A stretch of DNA of 64,000 nucleotides from Streptomyces spororaveus (GTDB taxonomy: Bacteria > Actinomycetota > Actinomycetes > Streptomycetales > Streptomycetaceae), in NCBI RefSeq assembly GCF_016755875.1, contig NZ_BNED01000005.1, forward strand, positions 5,470,001 through 5,534,000, given 5' to 3'. Positions 8,089 to 17,621 of this stretch are shown here, piece after piece. Position 1 is the stretch's first letter, and every line of letters starts with the position of its first letter. Position numbers and translations under genes: made by a program. Under the pieces are notes generated by a model, which saw only the letters and a list, made by a program, of their open reading frames with translations, was not told where the DNA came from and did not search any database.

Positions 8089-8904
8089 GTGATCGTAGTG
8101 ACGGGTGCGACGGGGAACGTGGGACGGGAACTCGTACGGATCCTCGCCGACGACGGCGAGCGCGTCACCGCCGTCTCCCGGCGGGCGGGAGACATGCCCG
8201 AGGGGGTCCGCCACCAGCAGGGCGACCTCGCCGAACCGCAGGGTCTCGGCCCCGCGTTCGAAGGGGCCGGGGCGCTGTTCCTGCTCGTCGCCGGCGAGGA
8301 CCCGCAGGGCATCCTGGAGCGGGCCGCGGCCGCCGGGATCCGCCGGGTCGTGCTGCTCTCGTCCCAGGGCGTCGGAACCCGCCCCGAGGTGTACGCCCAC
8401 CCCGCGCGGTTCGAGGACGCCGTCCGCCGCAGCGGCCTGGAGTGGACGGTCCTGCGTTCCGGCGGCCTCGACTCCAACGCCTACGCCTGGGCCGAGACCA
8501 TCCGTACGACGCGCACCGCCGCCGCGCCCTTCGGCGACGTCGGGCTCCCGACCGTCGACCCGGCGGACGTCGCCGAGGTCGCGGCCGCGGTCCTGCGCGA
8601 GCCGGGCCACGCGGGCCGGACGTACGAGCTCACCGGGCCCGCCCCGGTCACCCCGAGGGAGCGGGCCGAGGCGATCGGCGCGGCCCTGGGCGAGCCCGTG
8701 CGCTTCGTCGAGCAGACGCGGGAGGAGGCCCGCGCCCGGATGCTGACCTTCATGCCCGAGCCGGTCGTGGAGGGCACCCTCGGGATCCTCGGCGAACCCC
8801 TGCCCGCCGAACTGGAGCCGAGCCACGACGTGCGGCAGATCCTCGGCCGGGCTCCCCGCCCGTTCGCGGACTGGGCGGCCCGCTCGGCCGCGGCTTTCCG
8901 CTAG
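8089..8904 (+). CDS. NmrA-like NAD(P)-binding oxidoreductase
   Basis: 271 residues with the N-terminal GATGNVGREL motif of atypical short-chain dehydrogenases (NmrA/QOR2 group). The Tyr-x-x-x-Lys catalytic pair of classical SDRs is not seen. Start is GTG at 8089 with AAGGGGG upstream. Likely a quinone- or redox-sensing NAD(P)H oxidoreductase, repressed by the divergent TetR protein. The gene converges on bglC with only 5 bases between stops. Confidence 0.85.
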   Translation: MIVVTGATGNVGRELVRILADDGERVTAVSRRAGDMPEGVRHQQGDLAEPQGLGPAFEGAGALFLLVAGEDPQGILERAAAAGIRRVVLLSSQGVGTRPEVYAHPARFEDAVRRSGLEWTVLRSGGLDSNAYAWAETIRTTRTAAAPFGDVGLPTVDPADVAEVAAAVLREPGHAGRTYELTGPAPVTPRERAEAIGAALGEPVRFVEQTREEARARMLTFMPEPVVEGTLGILGEPLPAELEPSHDVRQILGRAPRPFADWAARSAAAFR

Positions 8905-8909
8905 GCCGG

Positions 8910-10331
8910 CTAGAGCACCTCGTCCCCGTAGGTGTGGAAGCTTCCCTTCCGGGCCAGGCGGGCGTACCAGTGGGCGCTGGAGCGGGGGGTGCGGGCCTGG
9001 GTCTCGTAGTCGACCTGCACGATGCCGAAGCGCTTGCTGTACCCGTAGGACCACTCGAAGTTGTCCAGCAGGGACCAGAGGAAGTACCCCTCCACCGGGG
9101 CGCCGTCCGCCAGGGCGCGGTGGACGGACGACAGGTGGGCCTCCAGGTAGCCGATGCGCTGCGGGTCGTGCAGGTCCGGGGCGTACGCCGCGCCGTTCTC
9201 GGTCACCAGCAGCGGCAGTCCGGGGGCCTCGCGGGTGAAGCGCATCAGCAGGTCGTACAGGCCGGTGGGGTCGATCGACCAGCCCATGTCGGTGCGGTCG
9301 CCCGGCGGTTGGTGGAAGGCGACCGACTCCGCCGCGGGCCAGGGCGAGTGCTCCGTGGCCCCGTGCCCGTCGGCGCGCGGGCCGTTCCCGTCGGGGGCGG
9401 CCGAGACCACCGCCGGGGTGTAGTAGTTCACCCCGAGGAAGTCCAGCGGCTGGTGGATCAGCGCCTCGTCGCCGGGGCGGACGAAGGACCAGTCCGTCAC
9501 CGCGGCGGTGTCCGCGAGCAGGTCCTGCGGGTAGGCCCCGTGCAGCAGCGGGCCCGTGAAGACCCGGTTGGCCAGCGCGTCGATCCGGCGGGCCGCGTCC
9601 AGGTCGGCCGCCGAGCCGGTCAGCGGCCGTACCGCGCTGGGGTTGAGCGCGATACCGGCCCTGGTCCCGGCGGGCAGCGCCGCCGCGGCCAGCCCGTGGG
9701 CCAGGTTGAGGTGGTGGGCGGCGCGCAGCGAGTCGGCGGGGGAGGTGCGGCCCGGGGCGTGGACCCCCGAGGCGTAGCCGAGGAAGGCGCTGCACCAGGG
9801 CTCGTTGAGGGTGGTCCAGAGCTCCACCCGGTCGGCCAGCGCCGCCGTGACCTGCTCGGCGTACCGGGCGAAGGCGTAGGCCGTCTCCCGCTCGGGCCAG
9901 CCGCCCGCGCTCTCCAGCTCCTGCGGCAGGTCCCAGTGGTACAGGGTCACGCAGGGCCGGATCCCGTACGAGAGCAGCTCGTCGACCAGCGCGTCGTAGA
10001 AGCCGATCCCGCCGGCGAGGACCCGCGGCCAGGACACCGAGAACCGGTAGGCGCCGAGCCCGAGCGAGGCCATCAGCCGGACGTCCTCGCGCCACAGCCG
10101 GTGGTGGTCGACGGCCACGTCACCCGTGTCGCCGCCGTGGACCTTGCCCGGCGTACGGCAGAAGGTGTCCCAGATGGACGGTCCGCGCAGGGAGGCGGCG
10201 CCCTCGATCTGGAACGCCGCCGTGGCCGTTCCCCACAGGAACCTGTCGGGGAAGCGCAGCTCCCGCCCACCGGTGTCCGTGCTCACGTCCGTACTCACGT
10301 CCGTGTTCGTGTTCGTCGGGAGTTGGGTCAT
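8910..10331 (-). CDS. bglC: Family 1 beta-glucosidase (cellobiose hydrolysis)
   Basis: 473 residues of glycoside hydrolase family 1: N-terminal [15 protein letters not shown], acid/base Glu in TLNEPWC, nucleophile Glu in VTENGAAY, and the C-terminal [12 protein letters not shown] substrate loop. No signal peptide, so it acts in the cytoplasm on imported cello-oligosaccharides. Its ATG overlaps the cebG stop by 4 bases (ATGA), making it the last gene of the cebEFG-bglC operon. Oddity: after SWPRVL the family's usual 10-12 residue stretch (of type PxGxGxxNxxGLDFY) is shortened to AGGIGFY, with no frameshift. Confidence 0.93.
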   Translation of the reverse strand: MTQLPTNTNTDVSTDVSTDTGGRELRFPDRFLWGTATAAFQIEGAASLRGPSIWDTFCRTPGKVHGGDTGDVAVDHHRLWREDVRLMASLGLGAYRFSVSWPRVLAGGIGFYDALVDELLSYGIRPCVTLYHWDLPQELESAGGWPERETAYAFARYAEQVTAALADRVELWTTLNEPWCSAFLGYASGVHAPGRTSPADSLRAAHHLNLAHGLAAAALPAGTRAGIALNPSAVRPLTGSAADLDAARRIDALANRVFTGPLLHGAYPQDLLADTAAVTDWSFVRPGDEALIHQPLDFLGVNYYTPAVVSAAPDGNGPRADGHGATEHSPWPAAESVAFHQPPGDRTDMGWSIDPTGLYDLLMRFTREAPGLPLLVTENGAAYAPDLHDPQRIGYLEAHLSSVHRALADGAPVEGYFLWSLLDNFEWSYGYSKRFGIVQVDYETQARTPRSSAHWYARLARKGSFHTYGDEVL

Positions 10332-11152
10332 CCCTTCACCGCTCCTTGCATGATGCCGCCGACGATCTGCCGGCCGAAGACGAGGAACACCAGCAGCAGC
10401 GGGAGCGTGCCCAGCAGCGCACCCGCCATGATCACCGACTGGTCGGGGATGTAGCCCCGGCCCAGCCCGGTCAGGGCCACCTGCACCGTCGGGCTGCCGT
10501 TCTGGGTCAGCGCGACGATCGGCCAGAAGAAGTCGTTCCAGGCCATGACGAAGGTCAGCATCCCCAGCACGGCCATCGCGGGCCGGGCGGCGGGGAACAC
10601 CACGTGCCACAGGACCCGCAGAGAACTCGCCCCGTCCGTCCGCGCCGCCTCCACCAGCTCCATCGGCAGCGCGTGCGCCAGGTACTGGCGCATGAAGAAC
10701 ACCCCGAAGGCGCCCACCAGGGTCGGCAGGATCACCGCCTGGAGCCGGTCGGTCCACGACAGCTTCGCGATCAGCATGTAGAGCGGCACCACACTCAGCT
10801 GCGGCGGGATCAGCATCGTCCCGATCACCAGTGCCAGCAGCGGCCGGCTGCCGCGGAAGCGGAGTTTGGCGAAGGCGAAGCCGGCGAGCGTGGAGAAGAA
10901 CACGGTGCCCGCGGCGACCGTGCCCGCCACGATCACCGTGTTCAGCAGGGCCGTCCCCATGTTGGCGTCGGTCCACGCCACCTGGAGGTTGTGCCCCAGA
11001 TTCCCGCCGAACCAGAACGGCGGCGGGGTCTGGGCCAGCCGCGTACTGGTCCGGGAGGCCGCGATCGCCGTCCAGAGGAGCGGGAAGAGGGAGCCGGCCG
11101 TGAACAGGGCGAGCACCACGTACGTGAGCCGGCCCGCGCGCAGTGACCTCAT
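10328..11152 (-). CDS. cebG: ABC transporter permease, cello-oligosaccharide (CebG)
   Basis: 274 residues with six predicted membrane segments and the EAA loop [20 protein letters not shown], which contacts the ATPase. It belongs to the MalG type of sugar permeases. Its ATG overlaps the cebF stop by 4 bases. The ATPase is not encoded in the cluster; in Streptomyces the shared MsiK ATPase, encoded elsewhere, is known to serve such importers. Confidence 0.92.
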   Translation of the reverse strand: MRSLRAGRLTYVVLALFTAGSLFPLLWTAIAASRTSTRLAQTPPPFWFGGNLGHNLQVAWTDANMGTALLNTVIVAGTVAAGTVFFSTLAGFAFAKLRFRGSRPLLALVIGTMLIPPQLSVVPLYMLIAKLSWTDRLQAVILPTLVGAFGVFFMRQYLAHALPMELVEAARTDGASSLRVLWHVVFPAARPAMAVLGMLTFVMAWNDFFWPIVALTQNGSPTVQVALTGLGRGYIPDQSVIMAGALLGTLPLLLVFLVFGRQIVGGIMQGAVKG

Positions 11153-12153
11153 CGGGAGTCCTTCCGTCCGCGCAGCAGCCGCGCCGCGCCGGCGATCAGC
11201 AGCAGGATCAGGAACATCGCCCACGCGATCGCCGAGGCCCGCCCGAGGTGCAGGTTCACCCAGCCCTGCTCGTACAGGTACAGCCCGAGCGTCTGGAACT
11301 GGTGGTCCGAGCCGCCCGTCGCGGCCGCCCCGCCGTTGAAGAGCAGCGGCTCGCCGAACAGCTGGGTGGCCCCGATCGTCGACACCACGCAGGTGAAGAA
11401 GATCGTCGGCCGCAGCGAGGGCACCGTGACGTGGAGGAACTGCTGGAAGCGCGAGGCTCCGTCCAGCGCGGCGGACTCGTACAGCTCGCCCGGTACGGCC
11501 TGCATGGCCGCCAGGTAGATCAGCGCGTTGTAGCCGGTCCACCGCCAGATCACGATGGTGGAGACCGCGAACTGGGAGGCGAAGGTGCCGTTCTGCCAGT
11601 CGACGGCCTCGAAGCCCACCGCCGACAGCGCCCAGTTGACCATTCCGTAGTCCCGGCCGAAGAGCAGCACGAAGACGAGCGTGGCCGCCGCCACCGACGT
11701 CGCGTACGGGGTGAGCACCGCGACCCGGAAGAAGGCCGAGCCCCGCAGCCGGTAGTTGAGCAGGTGGGCCAGGCCCAGCGCGATCGCCAGCTGCGGCACC
11801 GTGGACAGCAGCCCGATGGTCACCGTGTTGCGGAGCGCGTTCCAGAAGAACTCGTCGTCCCACAGCCGGGTGAAGTTCCGCAGCCCCACCCACGTCATGC
11901 TGTCGGGATCGGTCAGCTCCACCTGGTGCAGCGCCGCCCAGCCCGTGTAGAGCAGCGGGAACAGCCCGAAGGCGGCGAAGAAGAGGAAGAAGGGCGCCAC
12001 GAAGGCGTACGGGCTGAAGCGCAGGTCCCAGCGGTAGCGGCGCGAGCGCCACACCTGGGCGCGCCCGCCCCGCCCGCTCCGGCCGCCCCCCTCCGCCGCC
12101 GGCCGCTCGGGGCCGACGGCGGAGGGGGACAGGACAACCGTCTCGTCCGTCAC
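11149..12153 (-). CDS. cebF: ABC transporter permease, cello-oligosaccharide (CebF)
   Basis: 334 residues from a GTG at 12153, 7 bases after cebE. MalF-type permease: disordered Gly/Arg-rich N-terminus (about 1-45), first segment at about 50-70, and an EAA loop with [21 protein letters not shown]. Forms the membrane channel with CebG. Confidence 0.92.
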   Translation of the reverse strand: MTDETVVLSPSAVGPERPAAEGGGRSGRGGRAQVWRSRRYRWDLRFSPYAFVAPFFLFFAAFGLFPLLYTGWAALHQVELTDPDSMTWVGLRNFTRLWDDEFFWNALRNTVTIGLLSTVPQLAIALGLAHLLNYRLRGSAFFRVAVLTPYATSVAAATLVFVLLFGRDYGMVNWALSAVGFEAVDWQNGTFASQFAVSTIVIWRWTGYNALIYLAAMQAVPGELYESAALDGASRFQQFLHVTVPSLRPTIFFTCVVSTIGATQLFGEPLLFNGGAAATGGSDHQFQTLGLYLYEQGWVNLHLGRASAIAWAMFLILLLIAGAARLLRGRKDSR

Positions 12154-12160
12154 CGCTGCC

Positions 12161-13516
12161 TCACTGGTCCAGGGCGTTGTCGATCGCCTTCACCGCGGCC
12201 TCCCAGCCCTCCTGCGGGCTGCGGCCCTTCTGGTCGACCTGGAGCATCCCGATGTCCGCCAGGTTCTGCGCGATCACCAGGTCCTTCGGTCCGACCGCCG
12301 CCACCGGCACGCCCTCGGCCGCCTTCGAGAAGATCTCCCCGATCGGGGCGCCGCCGAAGTACGCGTGCTGCGCGCCCGACACCGCCGGAAGCTTGTACGC
12401 GGCGCTCGCGCTCGGGAAACTGCCCCGCTTCTCGAAGAGCTTCGCCTGCTGCGCGGGGGCCGTCAGCCAGGCCGCCAGCCGGGCCGCCTCCTCGGCGTGC
12501 TTGCCCGCCTTCGGGACCACCAGGAAGGAGCCGCCCCAGTTGCTGGGCTTCGGCGCCTGCGCCACGTCCCACTTGTCCTTGCCCGCGGAACCCGCCTTGT
12601 CCTGGATGTAGCCGAGCATCCAGGCCGGGCAGGAGACGGTGGCGAAGGAGCCGTTCGAGAAGCCCTGGTCCCAGGTCGGGGTGAACTGCTGGAGCTTGGC
12701 GCTCAGCCCGTCGGTGGCGAAGGAGGCCGCGAGGTCGAAGGCCCCGCGCACCGCCGGGTTGGTCTTGTAGACGACCTTGCCCTGGTCGTCGTAGAAGCGC
12801 TGGGCGCTGCTCCCGGTCACCGCCGCCATCACGCCCGACGCCGAGTCCACGAAGGCCTTCCCCTCGCCGGCCTTGGCCTTGTACGTCCGGCCGGCCTCCA
12901 GGTACTTGTTCCAGTCACCCGCCCACAGGGCCCCGACCGCCGCCCGGTCGGAGGGCAGCCCGGCCGCCTCGAAGAGGTCCTTGCGGTAGCAGATGCCCTG
13001 CGGGCCTATGTCGGTGCCGAGGCCGACCGTGGCCCCGCCCTTGGCGGCGGGCGCCGTGCCCTGCGCCCACTTCCAGGGCAGGTACGCGGCCTTGTCCACA
13101 CCGGGGGCCTTGCCCAGGTCCACCAGCTTGTCGGCCTGGGTGGCGGTGATCTCGGCGATGTTGTTGACCTCGACGGCCTGGATGTCGGCGAGCCCGCTGC
13201 CCGTGCCCAGGTGGGTGAGGAGCTGGGGGTAGTAGTTCTCGTTGCGCTCGATGGAGGTCTGCTCGATGCGGATCCCGGGGTTCTGCGCCATGTACTCGTC
13301 GTAGAGCCCGGCCTCCTGGAGTCCGAAGGCCCCGAAGACCCCGACGGTGAGGGTGGTCTGTGCGGCGCCGCCGGACTTGCCGGTGGCGGGGGCGCCCTGG
13401 TCGGGGCTTTCGTCGGGGTCCTGCGCACACCCCGCGAGCAGCAGGGCCGTGGTTCCGACCGCGGCGACGGTCGTGAGGAGGGTTCTCCGGACTCGGACTC
13501 GGGCTCGGGCTCGCAT
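12161..13516 (-). CDS. cebE: Cello-oligosaccharide-binding lipoprotein (CebE)
   Basis: 451 residues. The N-terminus is Arg-rich, then hydrophobic, ending in the lipobox LLAGC (lipid-modified Cys near residue 30), followed by a disordered linker and a family 1 extracellular solute-binding domain. The Arg-rich start is encoded by a short CTCGGG-type repeat. Good ribosome site (GGGAGGAAG) before the ATG at 13516. Captures cellobiose/cellotriose for CebFG; expressed from the CebR-controlled promoter at its 5' side. Confidence 0.92.
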   Translation of the reverse strand: MRARARVRVRRTLLTTVAAVGTTALLLAGCAQDPDESPDQGAPATGKSGGAAQTTLTVGVFGAFGLQEAGLYDEYMAQNPGIRIEQTSIERNENYYPQLLTHLGTGSGLADIQAVEVNNIAEITATQADKLVDLGKAPGVDKAAYLPWKWAQGTAPAAKGGATVGLGTDIGPQGICYRKDLFEAAGLPSDRAAVGALWAGDWNKYLEAGRTYKAKAGEGKAFVDSASGVMAAVTGSSAQRFYDDQGKVVYKTNPAVRGAFDLAASFATDGLSAKLQQFTPTWDQGFSNGSFATVSCPAWMLGYIQDKAGSAGKDKWDVAQAPKPSNWGGSFLVVPKAGKHAEEAARLAAWLTAPAQQAKLFEKRGSFPSASAAYKLPAVSGAQHAYFGGAPIGEIFSKAAEGVPVAAVGPKDLVIAQNLADIGMLQVDQKGRSPQEGWEAAVKAIDNALDQ

Positions 13517-13564
13517 GTGCTTCCTCCCAGAAGGGCGAAACGTGCCGGGTGTCGTGTGACACAG

Positions 13565-13582
13565 TGTGGGAGCGCTCCCACA
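13565..13582. promoter_or_regulatory. CebR operator
   Basis: TGTGGGAGCGCTCCCACA, an 18-bp perfect palindrome containing the known CebR core TGGGAGCGCTCCCA. It lies between divergent cebE and cebR, 49 bases upstream of cebE and 36 bases upstream of cebR. Cellobiose or cellotriose is the known inducer in studied Streptomyces. Confidence 0.95.
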
Positions 13583-13618
13583 GTCGTCAAGGGGTAGATT
13601 CACAACCGGGAGGAAGCC

Positions 13619-14644
13619 ATGAACGGGCACGGGCGCAGTGGGGGACGACCGACCCTGGAGGAGGTCGCGGCGCGCGCCGGAGTCGGGCGCGGCACGGTCT
13701 CCCGGGTGATCAACGGATCCTCCAAGGTCAGCGAGCACACCAGGGTCGCCGTCGAGGCGGCCGTGGCCGAGCTCGGGTACGTACCGAACCGCGCCGCGCG
13801 CGCCCTCGCCGCCAACCGGACCGACGCCATCGCCCTCGTGATCCCCGAGCCCGAGGCCCGCTTCTTCGCCGAGCCCTACTTCTCCGAAGTGGTCCGCGGG
13901 GTCGGTGCCGAGCTCGCCGACACCGAGGTCCAGCTCGTCCTCACCCTGGCGGGCAGCGACCGCGAGCGCCGCCGCCTCGCCCAGTACCTGTCCGGGCACC
14001 GCGTCGACGGGGTGCTGCTCGTCTCCGTCCACGCCGGGGACCCGCTGCCGGAGCTGCTGGCCGAGCTCGGCATCCCGACGGTGATCAGCGGCCGCCGTTC
14101 CGCCGCCGAGACCCTTCCCTGCGTGGACTCCGACAACCTGGCGGGTGCGGCCGAGGCCGTGCGCCACCTCCTCGACCGGGGCCGGGGCACGATCGCCACG
14201 ATCACCGGCCCGCTGGACGTGTACGGGGCCCAGTGCCGCCTCGACGGCTACCGGCAGGCCCTGGCCGCCGCGGGGCACCCCGTCGACGAGCTGCTGATCG
14301 CGGTCGGCGACTTCACCGAGGAGGGCGGCCGGCGGGCCATGCGGGAACTGCTGGAGCGCCGCCCCGCGCTCGACGCCGTCTTCGCCGCCTCGGACGTCAT
14401 GGCGGCGGGCGCCCGGCGGGAGCTGCGCGCGGCCGGCCTGCGGATCCCGCGGGACGTGGCGCTGGTGGGTTTCGACGACTCGGTGGTGGCCCGGCACATG
14501 GACCCGCCGCTGACCAGCGTCCGGCAGCCGATCGAGGAGATGGGCCGGACCATGACGCGGATGCTGCTGGGGAGAATAGCGGGGGAGGCGGGCGAGGCGG
14601 CCGCCGTCCTGCCGAACCGGCTGGTGGTCCGGGAGTCGTCCTGA
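13619..14644 (+). CDS. cebR: LacI-family repressor CebR
   Basis: 341 residues. The LacI helix-turn-helix TLEEVAARAGVGRGTVSRVI is at residues 11-30, the hinge helix PNRAARALA follows, then a periplasmic-binding-protein-like ligand domain with the typical C-terminal FDDSVVARHMDPPLTSVRQP. Represses cebEFG-bglC through the palindrome at 13565. The ribosome site GGGAGGA and ATG at 13619 are unambiguous. Confidence 0.94.
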   Translation: MNGHGRSGGRPTLEEVAARAGVGRGTVSRVINGSSKVSEHTRVAVEAAVAELGYVPNRAARALAANRTDAIALVIPEPEARFFAEPYFSEVVRGVGAELADTEVQLVLTLAGSDRERRRLAQYLSGHRVDGVLLVSVHAGDPLPELLAELGIPTVISGRRSAAETLPCVDSDNLAGAAEAVRHLLDRGRGTIATITGPLDVYGAQCRLDGYRQALAAAGHPVDELLIAVGDFTEEGGRRAMRELLERRPALDAVFAASDVMAAGARRELRAAGLRIPRDVALVGFDDSVVARHMDPPLTSVRQPIEEMGRTMTRMLLGRIAGEAGEAAAVLPNRLVVRESS

Positions 14645-14699
14645 CGGGCCCGGCCCCGGCCGGGCGGACGGCCTGGTCGGCAGAAAGCCCGGTCATGCA

Positions 14700-14735
14700 G
14701 AAGGCCCCGGTCCGCTCTCGCGAACCGGGGCCTTC
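14700..14735. terminator. Terminator hairpin shared by cebR and tRNA-His
   Basis: Perfect 12-bp stem GAAGGCCCCGGT/ACCGGGGCCTTC with a 12-base loop, between the cebR stop and the 3' end of the convergent tRNA. No long T-run, as is usual in Streptomyces. Confidence 0.75.
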
Positions 14736-14741
14736 CCGCAG

Positions 14742-14814
14742 GGTGAGTGACGGGACTTGAACCCGCGGCCACCTGGACCACAACCAGGTGCTCTACCAAC
14801 TGAGCTACACCCAC
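14742..14814 (-). tRNA. tRNA-His (GTG anticodon)
   Basis: Cloverleaf on the minus strand: 7-bp acceptor stem (GTGGGTG/CACTCAC with one G-T pair), D arm TAGCTCAGTTGGTAGAGC, anticodon stem CCTGG/CCAGG with loop TTGTGGT giving anticodon GTG, and T arm with GTTCAAGTC. The extra G expected at position -1 is present at 14815, and it pairs with C73. The CCA end is not encoded. No integrase is near it. Confidence 0.95.
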
Positions 14815-14920
14815 CATGTCCGGTCGGAAAACCGACCGGCCGAAGAAAAGGGTACAGGGTCCGGGAGGGTGCTCGCTCCCCCCTTTCCCGGCCGCCCCTC
14901 TCCGGAGGGCCCGGCCGGAG

Positions 14921-15523
14921 CTACGCGCCCGGCACGACGTGCTTGGCGGCGATGCCGCGGGCCGTGTCCGAGTCCGGCCCGGGCTGCGGTACGAAGACCG
15001 CCTCCCGGTAGTAGCGCAGCTCGGTGATCGAGTCCTTGATGTCCGCCAGCGCCCGGTGGTTGCCGTTCTTCGGCGGGCTGTTGAAGTACGCCCTCGGGTA
15101 CCAGCGGCGCGCCAGCTCCTTGACCGAGGACACGTCCACGATCCGGTAGTGCAGGTAGCTCTCCAGCGCGGCCATGTCGCGCAGCAGGAAGCCGCGGTCG
15201 GTGCCCACCGAGTTTCCGCAGAGCGGCGCCTTGCGGGGTTCCTTCACGTGCTCCCGCACGTAGGCCAGGACCTGCGCCTCGGCATCCGCGAGGGTGGTCC
15301 CGCCGGCCAGCTCGTCGAGCAGGCCGGAGGCGGTGTGCATCTCGCGCACCACGTCGGGCATGGTTTCCAGTGCGGCGTCCGGCGGGCGGATCACGATGTC
15401 CACGCCTTCGCCGAGCACGTTGAGCTCCGAGTCGGTGACCAGTGCGGCCACCTCGATAAGTGCGTCGTCCGTCAACGAGAGCCCGGTCATCTCGCAGTCG
15501 ATCCACACCATGCGATCGTTCAT
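14921..15523 (-). CDS. orn: Oligoribonuclease
   Basis: 200 residues from the ATG at 15523 (an in-frame codon at 15532 is also possible). DEDD exonuclease fold: DxE in WIDCEMTGL, further acidic residues in [11 protein letters not shown] and the [11 protein letters not shown] motif. Degrades 2-5 nucleotide RNAs and linear pGpG from c-di-GMP turnover. Placement between adpA and tRNA-His/cebR matches the usual Streptomyces order. Confidence 0.95.
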   Translation of the reverse strand: MNDRMVWIDCEMTGLSLTDDALIEVAALVTDSELNVLGEGVDIVIRPPDAALETMPDVVREMHTASGLLDELAGGTTLADAEAQVLAYVREHVKEPRKAPLCGNSVGTDRGFLLRDMAALESYLHYRIVDVSSVKELARRWYPRAYFNSPPKNGNHRALADIKDSITELRYYREAVFVPQPGPDSDTARGIAAKHVVPGA

Positions 15524-15568
15524 GTGTCCCACCTTATGCGGTCCCCCGTGGCGCGGACCGCATATGCG

Positions 15569-15606
15569 GAAGGTCCCCCATCGGCGGTGACCGCTGGGGG
15601 ACCTTC
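15569..15606. terminator. Terminator after adpA
   Basis: 12-bp perfect stem GAAGGTCCCCCA/TGGGGGACCTTC with a 14-base loop, 23 bases beyond the adpA stop. Confidence 0.75.
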
Positions 15607-15628
15607 GTGCGTCGTACTCAGTGTGCGG

Positions 15629-16801
15629 TCAGGCGTGTTCCCGCATGACCCGGCCCGGGGCGTACAGCTCCGTGACCGTGGGACCCGCCGCGGCCAGGGC
15701 CGCCGCCGCCCGGTGGGGCTGCGGGGTGCGCTGGTGCGGAACCGGACCCGCGTTGATCTCGGCCACCTGTGCCACGTCGGCCTGCGGCCGGCGCGCCCGG
15801 TAGGCGGAGCGGTAGGCGGCGGGGGAGGACCCCAGCTGCCGCCGGAAGTGGCCGCGCAGGGCGACCGGGGAACGGAACCCGCAGCGTCCGGCGACCTCGT
15901 CGACCGAGTAGTCGGAGGTTTCCAGGAGCCGCTGTGCCTGGAGCACCCGCTGGGTGATCAGCCACTGGAGCGGGGCGCTGCCGGTGAGCGAGCGGAACCG
16001 CCGGTCGAAGGTGCGCCGGCTCATGTAGGCGCGGGCGGCCAGCGTCTCCACGTCGAACTGCTCGTGGAGGTGTTCCAGGGCCCAGGCGACGACCTCGGCC
16101 AGCGGGTCGGCGCCGATCTCCTCCGGCAGCGACCGGTCGAGATAGCGTTCCTGGCCGCCGGTGCGGCGCGGCGGTACGACGAGCCTGCGGGCCAGGGCCC
16201 CGGCCGCCTCGCTGCCGTGGTCCGTGCGCACGATGTGCAGGCACAGGTCGATTCCGGCCGCCGTGCCGGCGGACGTGAGCACGTCGCCGTCGTCGACGAA
16301 GAGTTCGCGCGGATCGACATGGACGGACGGGTACCGCTTGGCCAGCGTCGGCGCGTACATCCAGTGCGTCGTCGCGGGCCGGCCGTCCAGCAGACCGGCG
16401 GCGGCGAGCACGAAGGCCCCCGTGCACAGTCCGACGATCCGGGCCCCCTCCTCGTGCGCCAGACGCAGTGCGTCGAGCGCCTCCGGCGGCGGCGGTGAAG
16501 TGATGGAGCGCCAGGCGGGAACGACGACCGTGCCTGCCCGGGCGATCGCCTCCAACCCGTACGGCGCGGTCAGTTCGAGTCCGCCGGTGGTCCTGAGCGG
16601 ACCGTCCTCTCCGGCGCACACGAGCAGTCGATAGCGTGGAACTCCCGCGTCCTGCCGGTCAATGCCGAACACGGAAAGTGGAATGGAGCTCTCGAAGATC
16701 GGTCCGCCGCTGAAGAGCAGCACCGCGACGATCTCCCTGCGGCGACGCCCCGCGAGCTTCCGGCCGGCGTCGTTGACGACGGTGATGGAATCCTGGCTCA
16801 T
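15629..16801 (-). CDS. adpA: AdpA, master regulator of development and secondary metabolism
   Basis: 390 residues. N-terminal DJ-1/ThiJ-like domain with IVAVLLFSGGPIFESS and the nucleophile-elbow-like GLCTGAFVLAAAG, a linker (about 215-235) and an AraC-type DNA-binding domain with two helix-turn-helices (residues about 245-340: LAARAYMSRRTFDRRF; EVAGRCGFRSPVALRGHF). Nearly identical, as I recall, to AdpA/BldH of other Streptomyces. Its neighbour is orn, as usual. Striking point: no TAA occurs on the + strand anywhere in the gene, so there is no TTA codon; the leucines of the linker (residues 221 and 225) use CTC and CTG. Known adpA genes carry a conserved TTA that makes them bldA-dependent. 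Confidence 0.97.
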   Translation of the reverse strand: MSQDSITVVNDAGRKLAGRRRREIVAVLLFSGGPIFESSIPLSVFGIDRQDAGVPRYRLLVCAGEDGPLRTTGGLELTAPYGLEAIARAGTVVVPAWRSITSPPPPEALDALRLAHEEGARIVGLCTGAFVLAAAGLLDGRPATTHWMYAPTLAKRYPSVHVDPRELFVDDGDVLTSAGTAAGIDLCLHIVRTDHGSEAAGALARRLVVPPRRTGGQERYLDRSLPEEIGADPLAEVVAWALEHLHEQFDVETLAARAYMSRRTFDRRFRSLTGSAPLQWLITQRVLQAQRLLETSDYSVDEVAGRCGFRSPVALRGHFRRQLGSSPAAYRSAYRARRPQADVAQVAEINAGPVPHQRTPQPHRAAAALAAAGPTVTELYAPGRVMREHA

Positions 16802-17177
16802 GGCGCTAAGCCCCCCTTGGGTGTCGCGACTCCTTGGTCTGGTCGCACCTGCACGTTTCCCCTCGGCCTTGCACGTGGATCCCCCGCCGTAAATACATGA
16901 TCGAATCTACTGCGTCCCGTGGTGTCGGCGTGACAAGTTCAGCACGCAGCGCTATGTCGACTTCTCAACTTGGCGAAAAGCATTCGATCAGTAAGCGTTC
17001 CACTCCGCTACCCGAACGGGAAGCGCGGTGCCCGGCCATGGCCAGTACCGGTAGGGCCAGAACGTCCCCCGGGGTCTGTCGTCGCTGGTGGTGAGGGGGA
17101 CGGGGGGACATTCCGGCAAGGAGGGCATCCTGCCGGGAAGTTGGCTGAAAACATGCCTGTGTGGGTGTGCGAATGAG
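16802..17177. promoter_or_regulatory. Long non-coding leader and promoter region of adpA
   Basis: 376 bases without a gene. It holds the adpA ribosome site (AAGGGGGG on the minus strand, just before 16802), a locally AT-richer stretch at about 16885-17000 (unusual against the background) where the promoter probably lies, and a TGGCGAAAAG element at about 16970 that resembles, with a mismatch, the AdpA consensus TGGCSNGWWY. Other Streptomyces have long adpA leaders bound by several regulators. The part nearest 17177 is the downstream side of the next minus-strand gene; no clear hairpin seen. Confidence 0.5.
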
Positions 17178-17621
17178 TCAGTCCTGCGGGGCTGCCGGGC
17201 CGGAGCCCCGGCAGCCGCGGCGGTTCCCGGTCGCGCCGCGCGAGTGCCGGCCGCGGTGGGCGGGCGGAAGGGACTCCTCCACCAGCACGCGGGCCGCGGC
17301 CCGCTGGTTCCTCTCCGAGTGGCGCAGCAGGACCCGGCACGCGGCCGTCACGGCGAGCAGGCCGAGGGTCGCGACGGCGGCCCCGCCGTAGGAGGTTCCG
17401 TAGACGACCAGGACCACGGGGACGAGCAGGCAGCTGAAGGCCGCCCAGCGCACGACGTCACCCGCGGGGTCGTCATGGGGGTGTCCGGCGGAACGCCCGG
17501 ACGGGTGAAGGCCCGAGCGGGCGGGCGGGGTGAAGTGCGCGGCGGGGTCGGCGTTCTGGAGGGACCGGACGGACTGCTTCGGCTGAGCTGGCTGGACGGG
17601 GTGAACCGGATGACCGGGCAC
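17178..17621 (-). CDS. Conserved small membrane protein
   Basis: 147 residues from the GTG at 17621, which has AGGGAG at the right distance; in-frame upstream codons lack one. Polar Pro/His-rich N-terminus (about 1-55), two hydrophobic segments (about 56-75 and 80-97), then a basic tail. Lies upstream of adpA on the same strand and is found next to adpA in other Streptomyces as far as I recall. Function unknown. Confidence 0.65.
   Translation of the reverse strand: MPGHPVHPVQPAQPKQSVRSLQNADPAAHFTPPARSGLHPSGRSAGHPHDDPAGDVVRWAAFSCLLVPVVLVVYGTSYGGAAVATLGLLAVTAACRVLLRHSERNQRAAARVLVEESLPPAHRGRHSRGATGNRRGCRGSGPAAPQD

Noticed and set aside
14742..14815. tRNA-His as an integration site of a mobile element
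   Set aside because: No integrase, no direct repeat of the tRNA 3' end nearby, and the flanking orn/cebR order is the normal chromosomal one.
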